54,782 nt of DNA from Paenibacillus terrae (GTDB taxonomy: Bacteria; Bacillota; Bacilli; Paenibacillales; Paenibacillaceae): contig NZ_JTHP01000045.1 of assembly GCF_000943545.1 (NCBI RefSeq), positions 1 through 54,782 on the forward strand, read 5' to 3'. The notes under the pieces were generated by a model, which made no database searches, was not told where the DNA came from, and saw only the letters and a list, made by a program, of their open reading frames with translations. Of this stretch, positions 34,605 to 43,870 are shown in pieces. The stretch's first letter is position 1. Each line of letters begins with the position of its first letter. A program made the translations under genes and the position numbers.

Positions 34605-37600
34605 TTATTTCATTCTTTTATTTTTGTGCATCCGTCTGTATTTCAAATAGGCACCCAGAAGAATGAAAGACATTCCGCTCAAATAGAAGGGAGCAGGACT
34701 GTTTTCTCCTGTCTGCGGTAATTTATTTACCTGCGGAGTACGACCTGAATCACTTGGGTCCTCGGGGTCCTCAACAGGGAACTTGATGCCTCCTTTGGGT
34801 ATGGGTTCATCTTCAATCTCTACAGGTGGAGACGATTTCTGAGGAGGATCCATTTCTGGCGATTCCGGCAGCGCATCGGGTTCTGCAGGAGGCTGCTCAA
34901 TCTCTGGAACACCCAATGGCACATCTTCATCTTCAACGATCTGTGGCTCATTGGTTACTGGCTTAACGGGTACATTCGGCGTTTCTGTGGGTTCAGGATC
35001 TTTATCGTGCTTTTTACCTGAACCCGGATTGGTAGGCGTTCCTGGATTCGTAGGCGTTTCCGGATCAGTAGGTTTACCCGGATCGACAGGGGTCTCTTTT
35101 TCATTAGTTACCACAATCTGCTTAATACCTGAGCTTTGTTTAACCGTGGCGTCTATTTTGACCGCTGTCTTCGAGGCTATTATTTTATAGCCTGTTGGAG
35201 CCGCAAGTTCCTCCAGAATATATTCATCATACAGCAATGAATTGAACAAAATTTTCCCGTCTGCATTGGTAGTTTGAATGAGCGGGGCTCTTTTTTGGTT
35301 CTTATCATAGAGTGCAAAGCGCGCTCCAGGCAACACCTTGTCAGGATGATCCTGGTCAACCTTGGTCACTTCCAGGCTTCCTGTTATGCCTCCCCCTGAA
35401 CCTGAACCGGAGGATGTCCGCACGATGATTTCTTTACTGGTTTCTCTCAGCTCCGTAGTTAAGCGGTCGCCTTCAAAATAGACGCTGTTACTCACTTTCG
35501 CTTTATCATCCGCTTGAATAAAAGATTGATATTCCAAAATATAGCCGGATGAAATGGCCTGTGTGAAGCCAAGCTCAAAGGATTGCTGACCTTGATCGTT
35601 AGTCGCAATTTTCAGCTTATAGTCCTGATCTTTGACTAATTCAGTGTCTTTGGCAGCTTCTCCGTTGGCTGATACTCTGGTGGAATACAAATGAAAGGAA
35701 TCTTCAATCAGGATTTGGTTGCTGCTGGGTGTATCCACGATTTTGGCGTTGGAGACATAAGATTGCCCTTCATTGATACGGATCTGCCAGTCAATCTTAT
35801 TACCATTCTGGCTACCGGCTTTTGTAACGTATTCTCCCCCATGAGGCACAGTTACTTTGGCTGCCCACTCAGAGATCATGTTTTTTCCATCCATCAGCAG
35901 AGCCTTATTGTTGATTTCTTTATCAATAATCTCTCCCTCCAATGTGGTCTGGAAAGTGATCCAGTAGGGAGTGTTGATCTGTTCATTAAAACGGATACGC
36001 AGCTCATTGCCGTTATCAGCGGTGGGAAGAACAAGGGTGTATTGGTCTGCCGACAGTTCAGCTCCCTTTTCCACACCATTCCACCATCCAAGCAGTGTCA
36101 TGTCATACACTTTGACAGAGCCGGGAACCAGCTTCTGACCTTGCTGTAGCGTATCCTTTATTTCAGCCTGATTCAGGGTTTTACGGTTATAGTTCGTCAA
36201 GATGTCCCATGTGATGTGCTTGGAGGTAGCGTTATAGCTTCCTTGCTTGGCACCGTTCTGCTGTGTCAGATTGTCAGGCCATAGCCGGGCTTCGGCTTCA
36301 GCAGAGTAGGGCGTTCCATTTTGCACCCATGAGATGGAAGCTTTATTCCAGAACTCCGGCTTGCTCGTATCCTTTTTCCATTCATTGTTAAATGTTGTTG
36401 AATAGCTGATGGTATACGCGTCCTGGATCGTTTTATGGAAACGTATCGTGAATCCTTGCTTATAGTCTTGCGATAAAGGAATCAGTTCATAATCTGCTGG
36501 TGATGTTAGCGTTGATTTTCCGTCCGCGCTTTGGATCTTTAATGTATCTGGTAAGAGAGCCAGACCGCCATTCGGAAACGTATCGTTGATCACAACCTGA
36601 TTCATCGTGTATTTATCCGTATTGATGGCAATAACCCAGGGAATCGTTTTTGTGTTGTAGTTCGGTTCCTTGAAGCCTTTCACAATGACCCCGCTTTTTA
36701 GCTCGGTAGTGGTATCTTTGGTTACTCCATCAGACGTTACGGTATTCGTTATCCGTTCATTTTTAAGTACACGATCTACCGCCTTGGTTTGATAACGGAT
36801 CGTGTATGCTGTCTCCACATCGGAGTTGAAGCGTAAATCGAAGCCGTTGGCCGTTCCATTGCTAACCAGTGAGACGGTATATTCAGAGGAAGAAAGTTCC
36901 TCTGAAGTAGCTCCTTTGTACACTTTAAGTGAACCGGCCACGAGCTGCTGGCTTTTGTTGAAACGGTCAGCTAACACGGCTTTCCCGGCGGGAATTTTCT
37001 TTTCGCCAAAATTATACTTGATCGCCCAGGATACCGTTTGAGTAACCGGATCGTATTGCTCCACTTTTTTGGACAAAAATTCGCCGCGTTGAACGGTTAC
37101 TGTAGCTGTTGCAGAAGCTTCTTTCGTATTGCTGCCTGAAAAAGTAGCTGTGTTGGAAAAACGGGATTCTTCGCTGGTGATGTTTGTGGAGTATTGGATT
37201 CGGTATGCGCTGCGGATGTTTTCATCTTTAAAACGGATGATGAAGCCGGTACCAGCCGAATCGGCTTCCAGCGTATACTTATCCTTATCTACCGGATCAC
37301 GCAGCAAGGTTGAACCATCCACGTTGATTTGTAAATGGTATAACCGGATAGAATCCCTTACCAGCTCCAATCCTTGGGGAGTCGGGTCGGTGACTACAGC
37401 ATGTTGAACCGTATCCAATTGTTTATTTACGTCAATCGTCCAATCAATCTGACGGGTTCCATTGGCTTTCCCTTGCTTATCCAGGGAAGAGCCTGCCGCA
37501 GGCTTGATATTTACGACTGCTGTTTGTACGCCACCCTTGATCGGGATGGCGATAATGACCTCTGTACTGCCTTTTTCTATTTGCTTGCTGAACTCGGTCT

Positions 37601-38195
37601 TAACCTCCAGTTTTCCGCTGACATTGGAATGGCTCTCCACGTAATCGTTAAAAGTCATGACCACTTTGCCTTGGCGGTCTACCGTGAAATGGCCAACATT
37701 TCCATCTGTCGTAACCAAAGGAGAGGAGATATCTGTGTAGATTTCAAATTGCTCGGGCAATTGAAAGGTAAAAGTGTCTCCGGCTTTGTACGTATTGTTG
37801 GGAAGCTCCCAGTCATAAATGAGATGGACTGCATCGTCAATGTCCAAGCGACTATCGGGATTATATACCGCATCAATCACTTGACCGGTCGCATCGGTCA
37901 GGGTAAGTTTCGTTAATATACTCGCTTGAGCAGCTTTTTCAGAATTTGTGGCGACCGCTGCTTGAACAACAGGAGCTGGTAGGGAAGGAGGCATCTGCTG
38001 TTCTGGTTCTATGACTGGTTCTGTTTCGGGTACTACGATATCATATACATCATTTGTAACGGTTTGCCCTGCCTCGGTTCCAGCAATCTCCGGCTGATCC
38101 GGGGCAGGGATTTGAGCATAAGCTTGGGTGATACCAAAAAAGCTTTGTAAAATGAGTAATAGTGCAATAATCATTACATTCCATTTTTTTCTCAT
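34605..38195 (-). CDS. LPXTG-anchored collagen-binding-type adhesin 2
   Basis: A 1196-residue wall-anchored protein. The signal peptide (1-27, ending QAYAQ) is followed by a Pro/Glu-rich stretch and five Ig-like adhesin domains of about 150-170 residues. These repeat the motifs IDWTIDVNKQLD, VSWAIKYNFGEKK, IPWVIAINTDKYT, ITWDILTNYNRKT and IDWQIRINEGQSY. A SpaA/Cna_B-type domain (SLEVTKVDQDHPDKVLPGAR) leads to a Pro-rich wall-spanning region. The sorting signal LPQTG lies at about 1160, followed by a membrane segment and the tail KYRRMHKNKRMK. It is a close paralogue of adhesin 1. AAAGGAGA lies 13 bases before the ATG, longer than usual but mirrored in adhesin 1. A sortase gene precedes it and the cyclase gene follows. 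Confidence 0.92.
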   Translation of the reverse strand: MRKKWNVMIIALLLILQSFFGITQAYAQIPAPDQPEIAGTEAGQTVTNDVYDIVVPETEPVIEPEQQMPPSLPAPVVQAAVATNSEKAAQASILTKLTLTDATGQVIDAVYNPDSRLDIDDAVHLIYDWELPNNTYKAGDTFTFQLPEQFEIYTDISSPLVTTDGNVGHFTVDRQGKVVMTFNDYVESHSNVSGKLEVKTEFSKQIEKGSTEVIIAIPIKGGVQTAVVNIKPAAGSSLDKQGKANGTRQIDWTIDVNKQLDTVQHAVVTDPTPQGLELVRDSIRLYHLQINVDGSTLLRDPVDKDKYTLEADSAGTGFIIRFKDENIRSAYRIQYSTNITSEESRFSNTATFSGSNTKEASATATVTVQRGEFLSKKVEQYDPVTQTVSWAIKYNFGEKKIPAGKAVLADRFNKSQQLVAGSLKVYKGATSEELSSSEYTVSLVSNGTANGFDLRFNSDVETAYTIRYQTKAVDRVLKNERITNTVTSDGVTKDTTTELKSGVIVKGFKEPNYNTKTIPWVIAINTDKYTMNQVVINDTFPNGGLALLPDTLKIQSADGKSTLTSPADYELIPLSQDYKQGFTIRFHKTIQDAYTISYSTTFNNEWKKDTSKPEFWNKASISWVQNGTPYSAEAEARLWPDNLTQQNGAKQGSYNATSKHITWDILTNYNRKTLNQAEIKDTLQQGQKLVPGSVKVYDMTLLGWWNGVEKGAELSADQYTLVLPTADNGNELRIRFNEQINTPYWITFQTTLEGEIIDKEINNKALLMDGKNMISEWAAKVTVPHGGEYVTKAGSQNGNKIDWQIRINEGQSYVSNAKIVDTPSSNQILIEDSFHLYSTRVSANGEAAKDTELVKDQDYKLKIATNDQGQQSFELGFTQAISSGYILEYQSFIQADDKAKVSNSVYFEGDRLTTELRETSKEIIVRTSSGSGSGGGITGSLEVTKVDQDHPDKVLPGARFALYDKNQKRAPLIQTTNADGKILFNSLLYDEYILEELAAPTGYKIIASKTAVKIDATVKQSSGIKQIVVTNEKETPVDPGKPTDPETPTNPGTPTNPGSGKKHDKDPEPTETPNVPVKPVTNEPQIVEDEDVPLGVPEIEQPPAEPDALPESPEMDPPQKSSPPVEIEDEPIPKGGIKFPVEDPEDPSDSGRTPQVNKLPQTGENSPAPFYLSGMSFILLGAYLKYRRMHKNKRMK

Positions 38196-38217
38196 ACTCT
38201 ATTTAAGTCTCCTTTCT

Positions 38218-38246
38218 AAAGATTACTGTATAAAGATTACTGTATA
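38218..38246 (-). repeat. short tandem repeat in the adhesin 2 leader
   Basis: Two adjoining copies of a 14-base unit (AAAGATTACTGTAT on the plus strand), just upstream of the adhesin 2 ribosome binding site. The adhesin 1 leader lacks it. Confidence 0.6.
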
Positions 38247-38253
38247 TTGTATT

Positions 38254-38316
38254 CATGTCCGGGCGTTTATAGCATCCCTCCTTCTTTCCCGGAAGTAATA
38301 TATTCAACGGACTAAG
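38254..38316 (-). promoter_or_regulatory. shared adhesin leader element, adhesin 2 copy
   Basis: On the minus strand: GTTGAATATATTACTTCCGG, then GAAAGAAGGAGGGA, then CGCCCGG. CCGGG can pair with CCCGG to form a stem enclosing the purine-rich stretch. The same order of elements occurs before adhesin 1 (42886-42936). TATATT may be the -10 box; a good -35 is not visible. Confidence 0.5.
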
Positions 38317-38410
38317 AGTCTGCCCAATGAAATAGAGATACCCCCTAACGCTGCAAATTAAGTAAATCTGAGTAGCAAAGGGTGTTCGGATATGGCGAAC
38401 AGATCCAGCT

Positions 38411-39037
38411 TTAGGTGCTTTGTCGGGCCTGAACAATGAGGCGATGTGTCGGATTTACAAGAGGGTCACATGTAATTAATGTGAGCAGCTTTTGATTTTC
38501 AAAGCTTTTCAGAACGGAGACGTCTGTAGGAGCGACAATCGAAATTTTATAGACTGTATAACTATATTGTTCACCCTTGGTATTAATAATGATTTTATCT
38601 CCAATCTTTACCTCGTTCAGCCGATTAAATAAACGTCCTGCTGTACGCGCACGGTGGGCTGCTATGGCGGCGTTTCCTGTCTGACCCAGAGCTGCCGTTT
38701 CCGACATATGTACAGATGCGTGCTTCATATTATCCCGAGTTGCACCCTCCAGCACAGGAAGCTTCAAATCAATGCGATTAATGCTAATGGTGGCAATGGG
38801 GAGTTGCCTAGGATCTGTTTCATTTGCAGGTACCGAAGGACCTCGTGTGGTTTCGATGCCCGTGTTTTCTGCAAGCTTGCTGGACAAGCGCTTATAGCCG
38901 TCGATAATGCTAGGGTTCAGCACCTCTGCTTCTTTCAAAAGCTCGCTCTGCTTCCGATCTTCGTTCCATTCATTGGCTTTAGGAAACAAAATAACGAGTA
39001 TTCCCAAGGCGATGAACAAGTATGATAGCTTACGCAA
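38411..39037 (-). CDS. srtD: sortase, class D type
   Basis: A 208-residue sortase from TTG at 39037, chosen because AGGGAGG lies nine bases upstream and gives the family start MRKLSYLFIALGIL; a GTG at 39073 is further upstream without a ribosome binding site. One N-terminal membrane segment (about 4-19) is followed by the sortase barrel with catalytic His128 (AAHRARTAG), Cys190 (TLITCDPL) and Arg199 (THRLIV). It should cleave LPQTG between Thr and Gly and attach the two flanking adhesins to the wall. It lies just beyond the adhesin 1 terminator, so it may be made by read-through or from a promoter of its own. Confidence 0.9.
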   Translation of the reverse strand: MRKLSYLFIALGILVILFPKANEWNEDRKQSELLKEAEVLNPSIIDGYKRLSSKLAENTGIETTRGPSVPANETDPRQLPIATISINRIDLKLPVLEGATRDNMKHASVHMSETAALGQTGNAAIAAHRARTAGRLFNRLNEVKIGDKIIINTKGEQYSYTVYKISIVAPTDVSVLKSFENQKLLTLITCDPLVNPTHRLIVQARQST

Positions 39038-39082
39038 TCTAAAAAACCTCCCTAACTTATGTAAGTGTATCACATACTGATT

Positions 39083-39130
39083 TTAAAAATCCCCCCTTTC
39101 TCATTTAGTGTAGTCTGAGAAAGGGAGGGG
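39083..39130 (-). terminator. intrinsic terminator after adhesin 1
   Basis: On the minus strand CCCTTTCTCA pairs with TGAGAAAGGG across a 12-base loop, followed by GGGATTTTTAAAATC. It lies between the adhesin 1 stop and the sortase start and should lower sortase expression relative to the adhesin. Confidence 0.75.
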
Positions 39131-39140
39131 ATGATTATTT

Positions 39141-42100
39141 TTATTTTTTGCCCATCCGTCTATATTTCAGATATGCGCCACAAATGATCATAGCTAGACC
39201 TGTTAAATAGAAGGGAGCAGGGCTGTTTTCTCCTGTTTGTGGCAATTTATTTGCCAATGGTGAAACATTCAGATCTTTCGGTACATCAACAGGAACTTTG
39301 ATTCCACCACGAGGCAGAGAGTCGTCATCACTTTCCACGGGGGGATTAGGTTCCTTATTAGGTTTAATGATTGGTAATTTCGATTTTGCTTTCGGTGCAG
39401 GTGTAGATTCAGGCACAATACCACCCGTTGGCAGGCCCCCATCATCATCCGTCTGTTTTTTGTCAGGTGTAGATTCAGGCACGATGCTATCTAATACCGG
39501 GCTCTCACCATCCACAGTCTGTTCTTTATTGTCCACTAAAGGAACGGGTATAGACGGTGTAGTTGTTGTTTCAGGCTCCTTGTCGCGTTTTTTGCCTGAT
39601 CCCGAGCTGGTAGACGTACCTGGATTAGTAGGCGTACCAGGCGTACCCGGGCTGGTAGGTGTACCAGGCGTACCTGGGTTGGTAGGTGTACCAGGCGTAC
39701 CTGGGTTGGTAGGTGTACCAGGCGTGCCCGGATTAGTAGGTGTACCAGGTGTACCCGGATCTGTGGTGTTTTCTTTTTTGTTGGTTACCACAACCTTCTT
39801 TATGCCGGCACTTTGTTTGATCGTTTCGTCTATTTTGATTTCAAGCTTACTATCCATTATTTTATAGCCTTGGGGAGCTACAAGCTCTTCCAAGATGTAA
39901 TCATCATGGAGCAATGCAGAGAACACAATTTTCCCTTCCGCATTGGTAGTTTGAATGATTGGGGCTCTTTTTTCCGCTTTATCATAGAGCGCGAATTTTG
40001 CTCCGGGCAGTACCTTATCAGGCTCATCTTGATCAACCTTTGTAATTTCGAGGCTTTCTTTAATACCGCTGCCTGAACTGGAGCCGGAAGAAGTCCGCAC
40101 AATAATTTCTTGATTCATCTCCTTCTGTTCTGTCGTTAAGCGATCCCCTTCAAAGGTTACTTTGTTGCTCACCTTTTCTTTGTCAGCTGCATCAATGAAC
40201 GCTTGATATTCCAGAATAAAGGCGGAGGAAATCTCCTTCGTAAAAGCAAGCTCAAAAGTTTCCTGACCTTGAGCATCTGGCTTGAAAATGAGCTTGTAAT
40301 CAAGATCCCTGGTTAGTTCTGTACTCTTGGTAACCTTCCCGTTTTCAGACACCACAGTTGAATACAGATGAAAAGAATTCTCGATCAGAATCTGATTGCT
40401 GCTGGGATGATCCACAATTTTAGCATTTGTTACTTGAGACTGTCCTTCGTTTATACGGATTTGCCAGTTGATTTTATTCCCGTTCTGGCTGCCGCTTTTA
40501 GAAACATATTCTCCACCGTGAGGTAAGGTTACTTGGGCTGACCATTCTGAGATTATATTTTCTCCATCCAGAAAAAGGGCCTTATTGCGGATTTCTCTTT
40601 CAATAAGTTCTCCTTCCAGCGTCGTTTGGAACGTAATCCAATATGGGGTTTGAATCTGATTGTTAAATTGGATACGCAACGTGTTGCCATTTTGTTCGGA
40701 TGGAAGAATAAGTGTGTACTGGTCTGCTGGTAATTCGGAGCCCTTTTCCACGCCGTTCCTCGATCCAGTCAGTGTCATGTCGTACACTTTAACGGAGTTT
40801 GGCAGTAGCCTCTGACCTTGCAGCAATGGATCTTTTATTTCCGGTTGTTTCAGGGTCTTACGGTTATAGTTGGCCTTAATGTCCCATGTGATGTGCTTGG
40901 AGCTGGCATTGTAGCTTCCTTGCTTGGCTCCATTCTGCTGGGTCATGATGTCTGGAAAGACCCGGGCGTCTGCTTCTGCAGATTTTGAATCTCCGTCCTG
41001 TTGCCATTCAATGACGGATTTATTCCAGAACTCAGGCTTTGTTGTATCTTTTTTCCAGTCATTATTGAATGTGGTTGAATATTTGATCGTATAAGTATCT
41101 TTAATCGATGTATGGAAAATGATATTAAACCCTTGTTTATAATCCGGTGATAACGGAATCAGCTCATAATCTGCGGGGGCTTGAAGCTCCGTTTTTCCGT
41201 CAGCGGATTGGATTTTCAAAGTGTTCGGCAACAAGGCCAGGCCGTCGTTGGGAAATACATCCTTGATGACGATATCGTTCATAGTATATTGATCTTCATT
41301 GATGGTAATAACCCAAGGTATGAATTTTGCGTTGTAGTTCGGCTCCTTGGATTCTTTAATAATAATTCCACTTTTAAGTTGTGCGGTGGCATCCTTAGAG
41401 ACTCCACCTGAAGTCACACGGTTCGTTACCTTATCATCTTGATATACACGTTCTTTGGCTTTCGTTTGATAACGAATGGTATAGGCTGTATCCACATCGG
41501 AGTTGAATTGGAGATCAAAGCCGTTGCTGTCCAGATCATTCGTAACCGGAGAGACGGTATATTCTGAGGATGGAAGCACCTCTTGAGTGTCGTCTTTGTA
41601 TATTTCAAGTGAATCGGGAAGCCATACCTGACTGTTGTTGAACCGATCACTTAACAAGGCTTTGTCGGCAGGTATTTTCTTTTCGCTGAAGTTGTACTTG
41701 ATCACCCAAGATACCGTTTGTGTAACAGGGTCGTAACTTTCCACCTTCTTGGACAAAAATTCTCCGCGATCAACCTGTACGGTAGCGGTAGCAGAGACAC
41801 CATTCATAGAGTCTCCCGAAAAAGTAGCTGTGTTGGAGAATCGGGTCTCGTCACTTGTAATATCTGTAGAATACTGAATCTGATAGGCTTGGCTGATGCT
41901 CTCGTCTTTAAAACGAATAACAAAGCCCGTACCGGCTTGATCTGGTTCGAGCGTATACTTGTCCCCACTGATTGGGTCCTTAACTACCGTCGAGCCGTCA
42001 ATATTGACTTGCAGATTATACAGTTGGAAGGAGTCTCGCAACAGCTCCAGCCCTTGAGGAGTCGGGTCAGTTACGATCGCATTCTTTACGGTGTCCAATT

Positions 42101-42839
42101 GTGTATTCACATTAATGGCCCAGTCAATCTTGTTTTTGCCGTTAGCTTTTCCTTGTTTACTTATTGGGGGACCGGACACGGGTTTGATGTTGACGATGGA
42201 TGTTTGTACCCCGATCTTAATTGGAGTCGAAATAATGACTTCTGTGCTGCCTTTTGCAACTTCCTTACTGAACTCGGTTTTTACTTGCAGTTTTCCGCTT
42301 ACGTTGGAATGATTCTCTACGTAATCGTTAAAGGTCATAATGACTTTCCCTTGGCGATCTACCGTAAAGGTACCAACCTCTCCATCTGTTGAAATCAACG
42401 GAGACGAGATATCTGTGTAAATTTCAAATTGTTCCGGTAAGTTAAAGGTGAAGGTATCGCCTTCTTTATGCTGATTGTCCGGAATCTCCCATTCATAGCT
42501 CAGCTGGACTGCCGCGCCAATGTCCACACGGACGCCAGGATTATCGACAGCATCAATGATACGGCCGGTTTCATCCGTCAAGATCAGCTTGGTTAAAATA
42601 TTGTCTGCTTGAACTGAGTTGGCCGCTGCCTGAATCATGGGAGCTATGCTGGGAGGTGCCTCTAATGGTTCAGGGTTTGGAATACCGTATACATCTTCCA
42701 TAACTGTATTCGCAGGATCGCTTATAGCGCTTTCTGGTACAGCCGTGGTTGAAGTGTCTGCGTAAGCCAACGCTGCACTAAAAAAACTTTGGAAAATAAG
42801 CAATAGTACAATGATCGTTGCGTTTATTTTTGTTCTCAT
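39141..42839 (-). CDS. LPXTG-anchored collagen-binding-type adhesin 1
   Basis: A 1232-residue paralogue of adhesin 2. The signal peptide (1-27, ending ALAYAD) is followed by five Ig-like adhesin domains marked by IDWAINVNTQLD, VSWVIKYNFSEKK, IPWVITINEDQYT, ITWDIKANYNRKT and INWQIRINEGQSQ. Then come a SpaA/Cna_B-type domain (SLEITKVDQDEPDKVLPGAK), a wall-spanning region with five GTPGTPTNP-type repeats, a Pro/Asp-rich stretch, LPQTG at about 1199, a membrane segment and KYRRMGKK. Such proteins bind host or plant matrix or mediate cell-cell contact; the ligand is not known. It has its own leader and a terminator downstream. GGAG lies 14 bases before the ATG. Confidence 0.92.
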   Translation of the reverse strand: MRTKINATIIVLLLIFQSFFSAALAYADTSTTAVPESAISDPANTVMEDVYGIPNPEPLEAPPSIAPMIQAAANSVQADNILTKLILTDETGRIIDAVDNPGVRVDIGAAVQLSYEWEIPDNQHKEGDTFTFNLPEQFEIYTDISSPLISTDGEVGTFTVDRQGKVIMTFNDYVENHSNVSGKLQVKTEFSKEVAKGSTEVIISTPIKIGVQTSIVNIKPVSGPPISKQGKANGKNKIDWAINVNTQLDTVKNAIVTDPTPQGLELLRDSFQLYNLQVNIDGSTVVKDPISGDKYTLEPDQAGTGFVIRFKDESISQAYQIQYSTDITSDETRFSNTATFSGDSMNGVSATATVQVDRGEFLSKKVESYDPVTQTVSWVIKYNFSEKKIPADKALLSDRFNNSQVWLPDSLEIYKDDTQEVLPSSEYTVSPVTNDLDSNGFDLQFNSDVDTAYTIRYQTKAKERVYQDDKVTNRVTSGGVSKDATAQLKSGIIIKESKEPNYNAKFIPWVITINEDQYTMNDIVIKDVFPNDGLALLPNTLKIQSADGKTELQAPADYELIPLSPDYKQGFNIIFHTSIKDTYTIKYSTTFNNDWKKDTTKPEFWNKSVIEWQQDGDSKSAEADARVFPDIMTQQNGAKQGSYNASSKHITWDIKANYNRKTLKQPEIKDPLLQGQRLLPNSVKVYDMTLTGSRNGVEKGSELPADQYTLILPSEQNGNTLRIQFNNQIQTPYWITFQTTLEGELIEREIRNKALFLDGENIISEWSAQVTLPHGGEYVSKSGSQNGNKINWQIRINEGQSQVTNAKIVDHPSSNQILIENSFHLYSTVVSENGKVTKSTELTRDLDYKLIFKPDAQGQETFELAFTKEISSAFILEYQAFIDAADKEKVSNKVTFEGDRLTTEQKEMNQEIIVRTSSGSSSGSGIKESLEITKVDQDEPDKVLPGAKFALYDKAEKRAPIIQTTNAEGKIVFSALLHDDYILEELVAPQGYKIMDSKLEIKIDETIKQSAGIKKVVVTNKKENTTDPGTPGTPTNPGTPGTPTNPGTPGTPTNPGTPGTPTSPGTPGTPTNPGTSTSSGSGKKRDKEPETTTTPSIPVPLVDNKEQTVDGESPVLDSIVPESTPDKKQTDDDGGLPTGGIVPESTPAPKAKSKLPIIKPNKEPNPPVESDDDSLPRGGIKVPVDVPKDLNVSPLANKLPQTGENSPAPFYLTGLAMIICGAYLKYRRMGKK
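39628..39762 (-). repeat. 27-bp minisatellite in the adhesin 1 stalk
   Basis: Five tandem 27-base units (GTAGGTGTACCAGGCGTACC and variants on the plus strand) encode the nonapeptide GTPGTPTNP. Units are nearly identical, so unit number is likely to vary between strains while the frame stays open. Confidence 0.9.
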
Positions 42840-42885
42840 ACTCTTAAGTAAGTCTCCTATTCATCATAATATTATGGAAAGTACC

Positions 42886-42936
42886 CGGGCGGATTTGGTT
42901 CCCCCTTCTTTCTTGTCCCGGAAATAGTATATTCAA
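42886..42936 (-). promoter_or_regulatory. shared adhesin leader element, adhesin 1 copy
   Basis: On the minus strand: GTTGAATATACTATTTCCGG, then GAAAGAAGGGGGAA, then CGCCCGG. CCGGG and CCCGG can form a stem. The blocks match those before adhesin 2 in order and sequence. Confidence 0.5.
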
Positions 42937-43004
42937 CAACTTAGTTTTTAAATGACTGACTAGATATACAATACCTTCCTTATCTCAACAATTTCTCAAC
43001 AAGA

Positions 43005-43043
43005 ATAGAAAAAAGCCCTGATCGCAGTGATCAGGGCTTTCTA
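43005..43043 (-). terminator. intrinsic terminator of the transglutaminase-like gene
   Basis: On the minus strand AAAGCCCTGATC pairs with GATCAGGGCTTT around ACTGC, followed by a T run. It separates the riboswitch-controlled transcript from adhesin 1, which must therefore have its own promoter. Confidence 0.88.
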
Positions 43044-43050
43044 AAAGAAA

Positions 43051-43856
43051 TTAATATTGCTTTGTTTTTGTGTATTTGGAGGGTTCTTTGGCCATTGCAA
43101 ACTTCTGTTTTCCGCTTTTTAGAGCGGCATCTACTGTAGTGTCAATGATAACCCATTGATTGTTGATATTGACTTCATTCCAGGCGTGGTAAGTTTTCAC
43201 ATAGGAGGATTCACCCATAACCAGCTTCGTTGGAACATCCACACTTCGAAGCATGGCGGCGAACAGTGAAGCGTATCCATAGCAAATGTCTTTTTGCGAA
43301 ACTATTGTACGATCAATTTGTGGAAGGTAGTCTGTTGATAGGTTGAAAGGCTGATTGGAATCGTATTTAATATGACTAATGACATACTCGTAAATACGTT
43401 TCACCTTTTCATCATCTGTCGTTGCACCCTTGGTTAATTCCTTGGCTTTCCGAATCGCCTGATTCGTATCGCTCCAGTCAATATTTTGAATAGAATTGAG
43501 GTATATGGTTTTACTGTCATTCAAATTTAACTGGACCGTTTCTTCACCTATCACTTTATACTGGTTGCCAGTTAACTGTTCCAATAAACGAATGTTATAA
43601 TTGCCATTGCCCATTTGAAGAGCAAATGCTTCCTCAGGCTTGCTCGAATTCAGATAATAAGAGTATTTCTCCGCATCCTTGGTAATTACAATCTTGGTTT
43701 TGACATTGGAGTTGACAGGATAACGTATACTAACAATACCGTGGTTTACGTTGTTTTGATTCAGCCATGCCTGACTTTCGGCAGCAAATGCTGTCGTATG
43801 TAGGGGGATGGATAACAAAAAACCAAAATAATTAAAAAAGATGACATTTTCCTCAT
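43051..43856 (-). CDS. secreted transglutaminase-like protein, frameshifted in the signal peptide
   Basis: The intact frame (43818 to 43051) encodes a transglutaminase-like fold with Cys179 (KDICYGYASLFAAML), His211 (YHAWNEV) and Asp226 (VIIDTTVD), numbered from 43818. Its own start region is only half a signal peptide. The proper ATG lies at 43856, behind AAAGGAAG, and opens MRKMSSFLIILVF in another frame. One more T in the run of six at 43817-43822 would join the two parts into a standard signal peptide (MRKMSSFLIILVF, LLSIPLHTTAFA). As written the gene is out of frame, so it is a pseudogene, a phase-variable gene, a slippage site or a sequence error. Such proteins may act as cysteine proteases or cross-linkers at the surface. 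Two c-di-GMP riboswitches precede it and a terminator follows. Confidence 0.8.
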
Positions 43857-43870
43857 AGAAAAACTTCCTT

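Noticed and set aside
38203..38436. 77-residue minus-strand frame between sortase and adhesin 2
   Set aside because: It overlaps the sortase end and the adhesin leader, with no ribosome binding site; the sequence is better explained as a leader.
39628..39762. CRISPR-like direct repeats
   Set aside because: The units are contiguous, in frame with a protein, and have no spacers.
39298..39867. 189-residue plus-strand frame opposite the adhesin 1 stalk
   Set aside because: It is the reverse of the Pro/Thr/Gly-rich repeats and gives a GVPGV-type pattern by chance.
41718..42392. 224-residue plus-strand frame opposite adhesin 1
   Set aside because: Antisense to a conserved Ig-like domain; no start signals.
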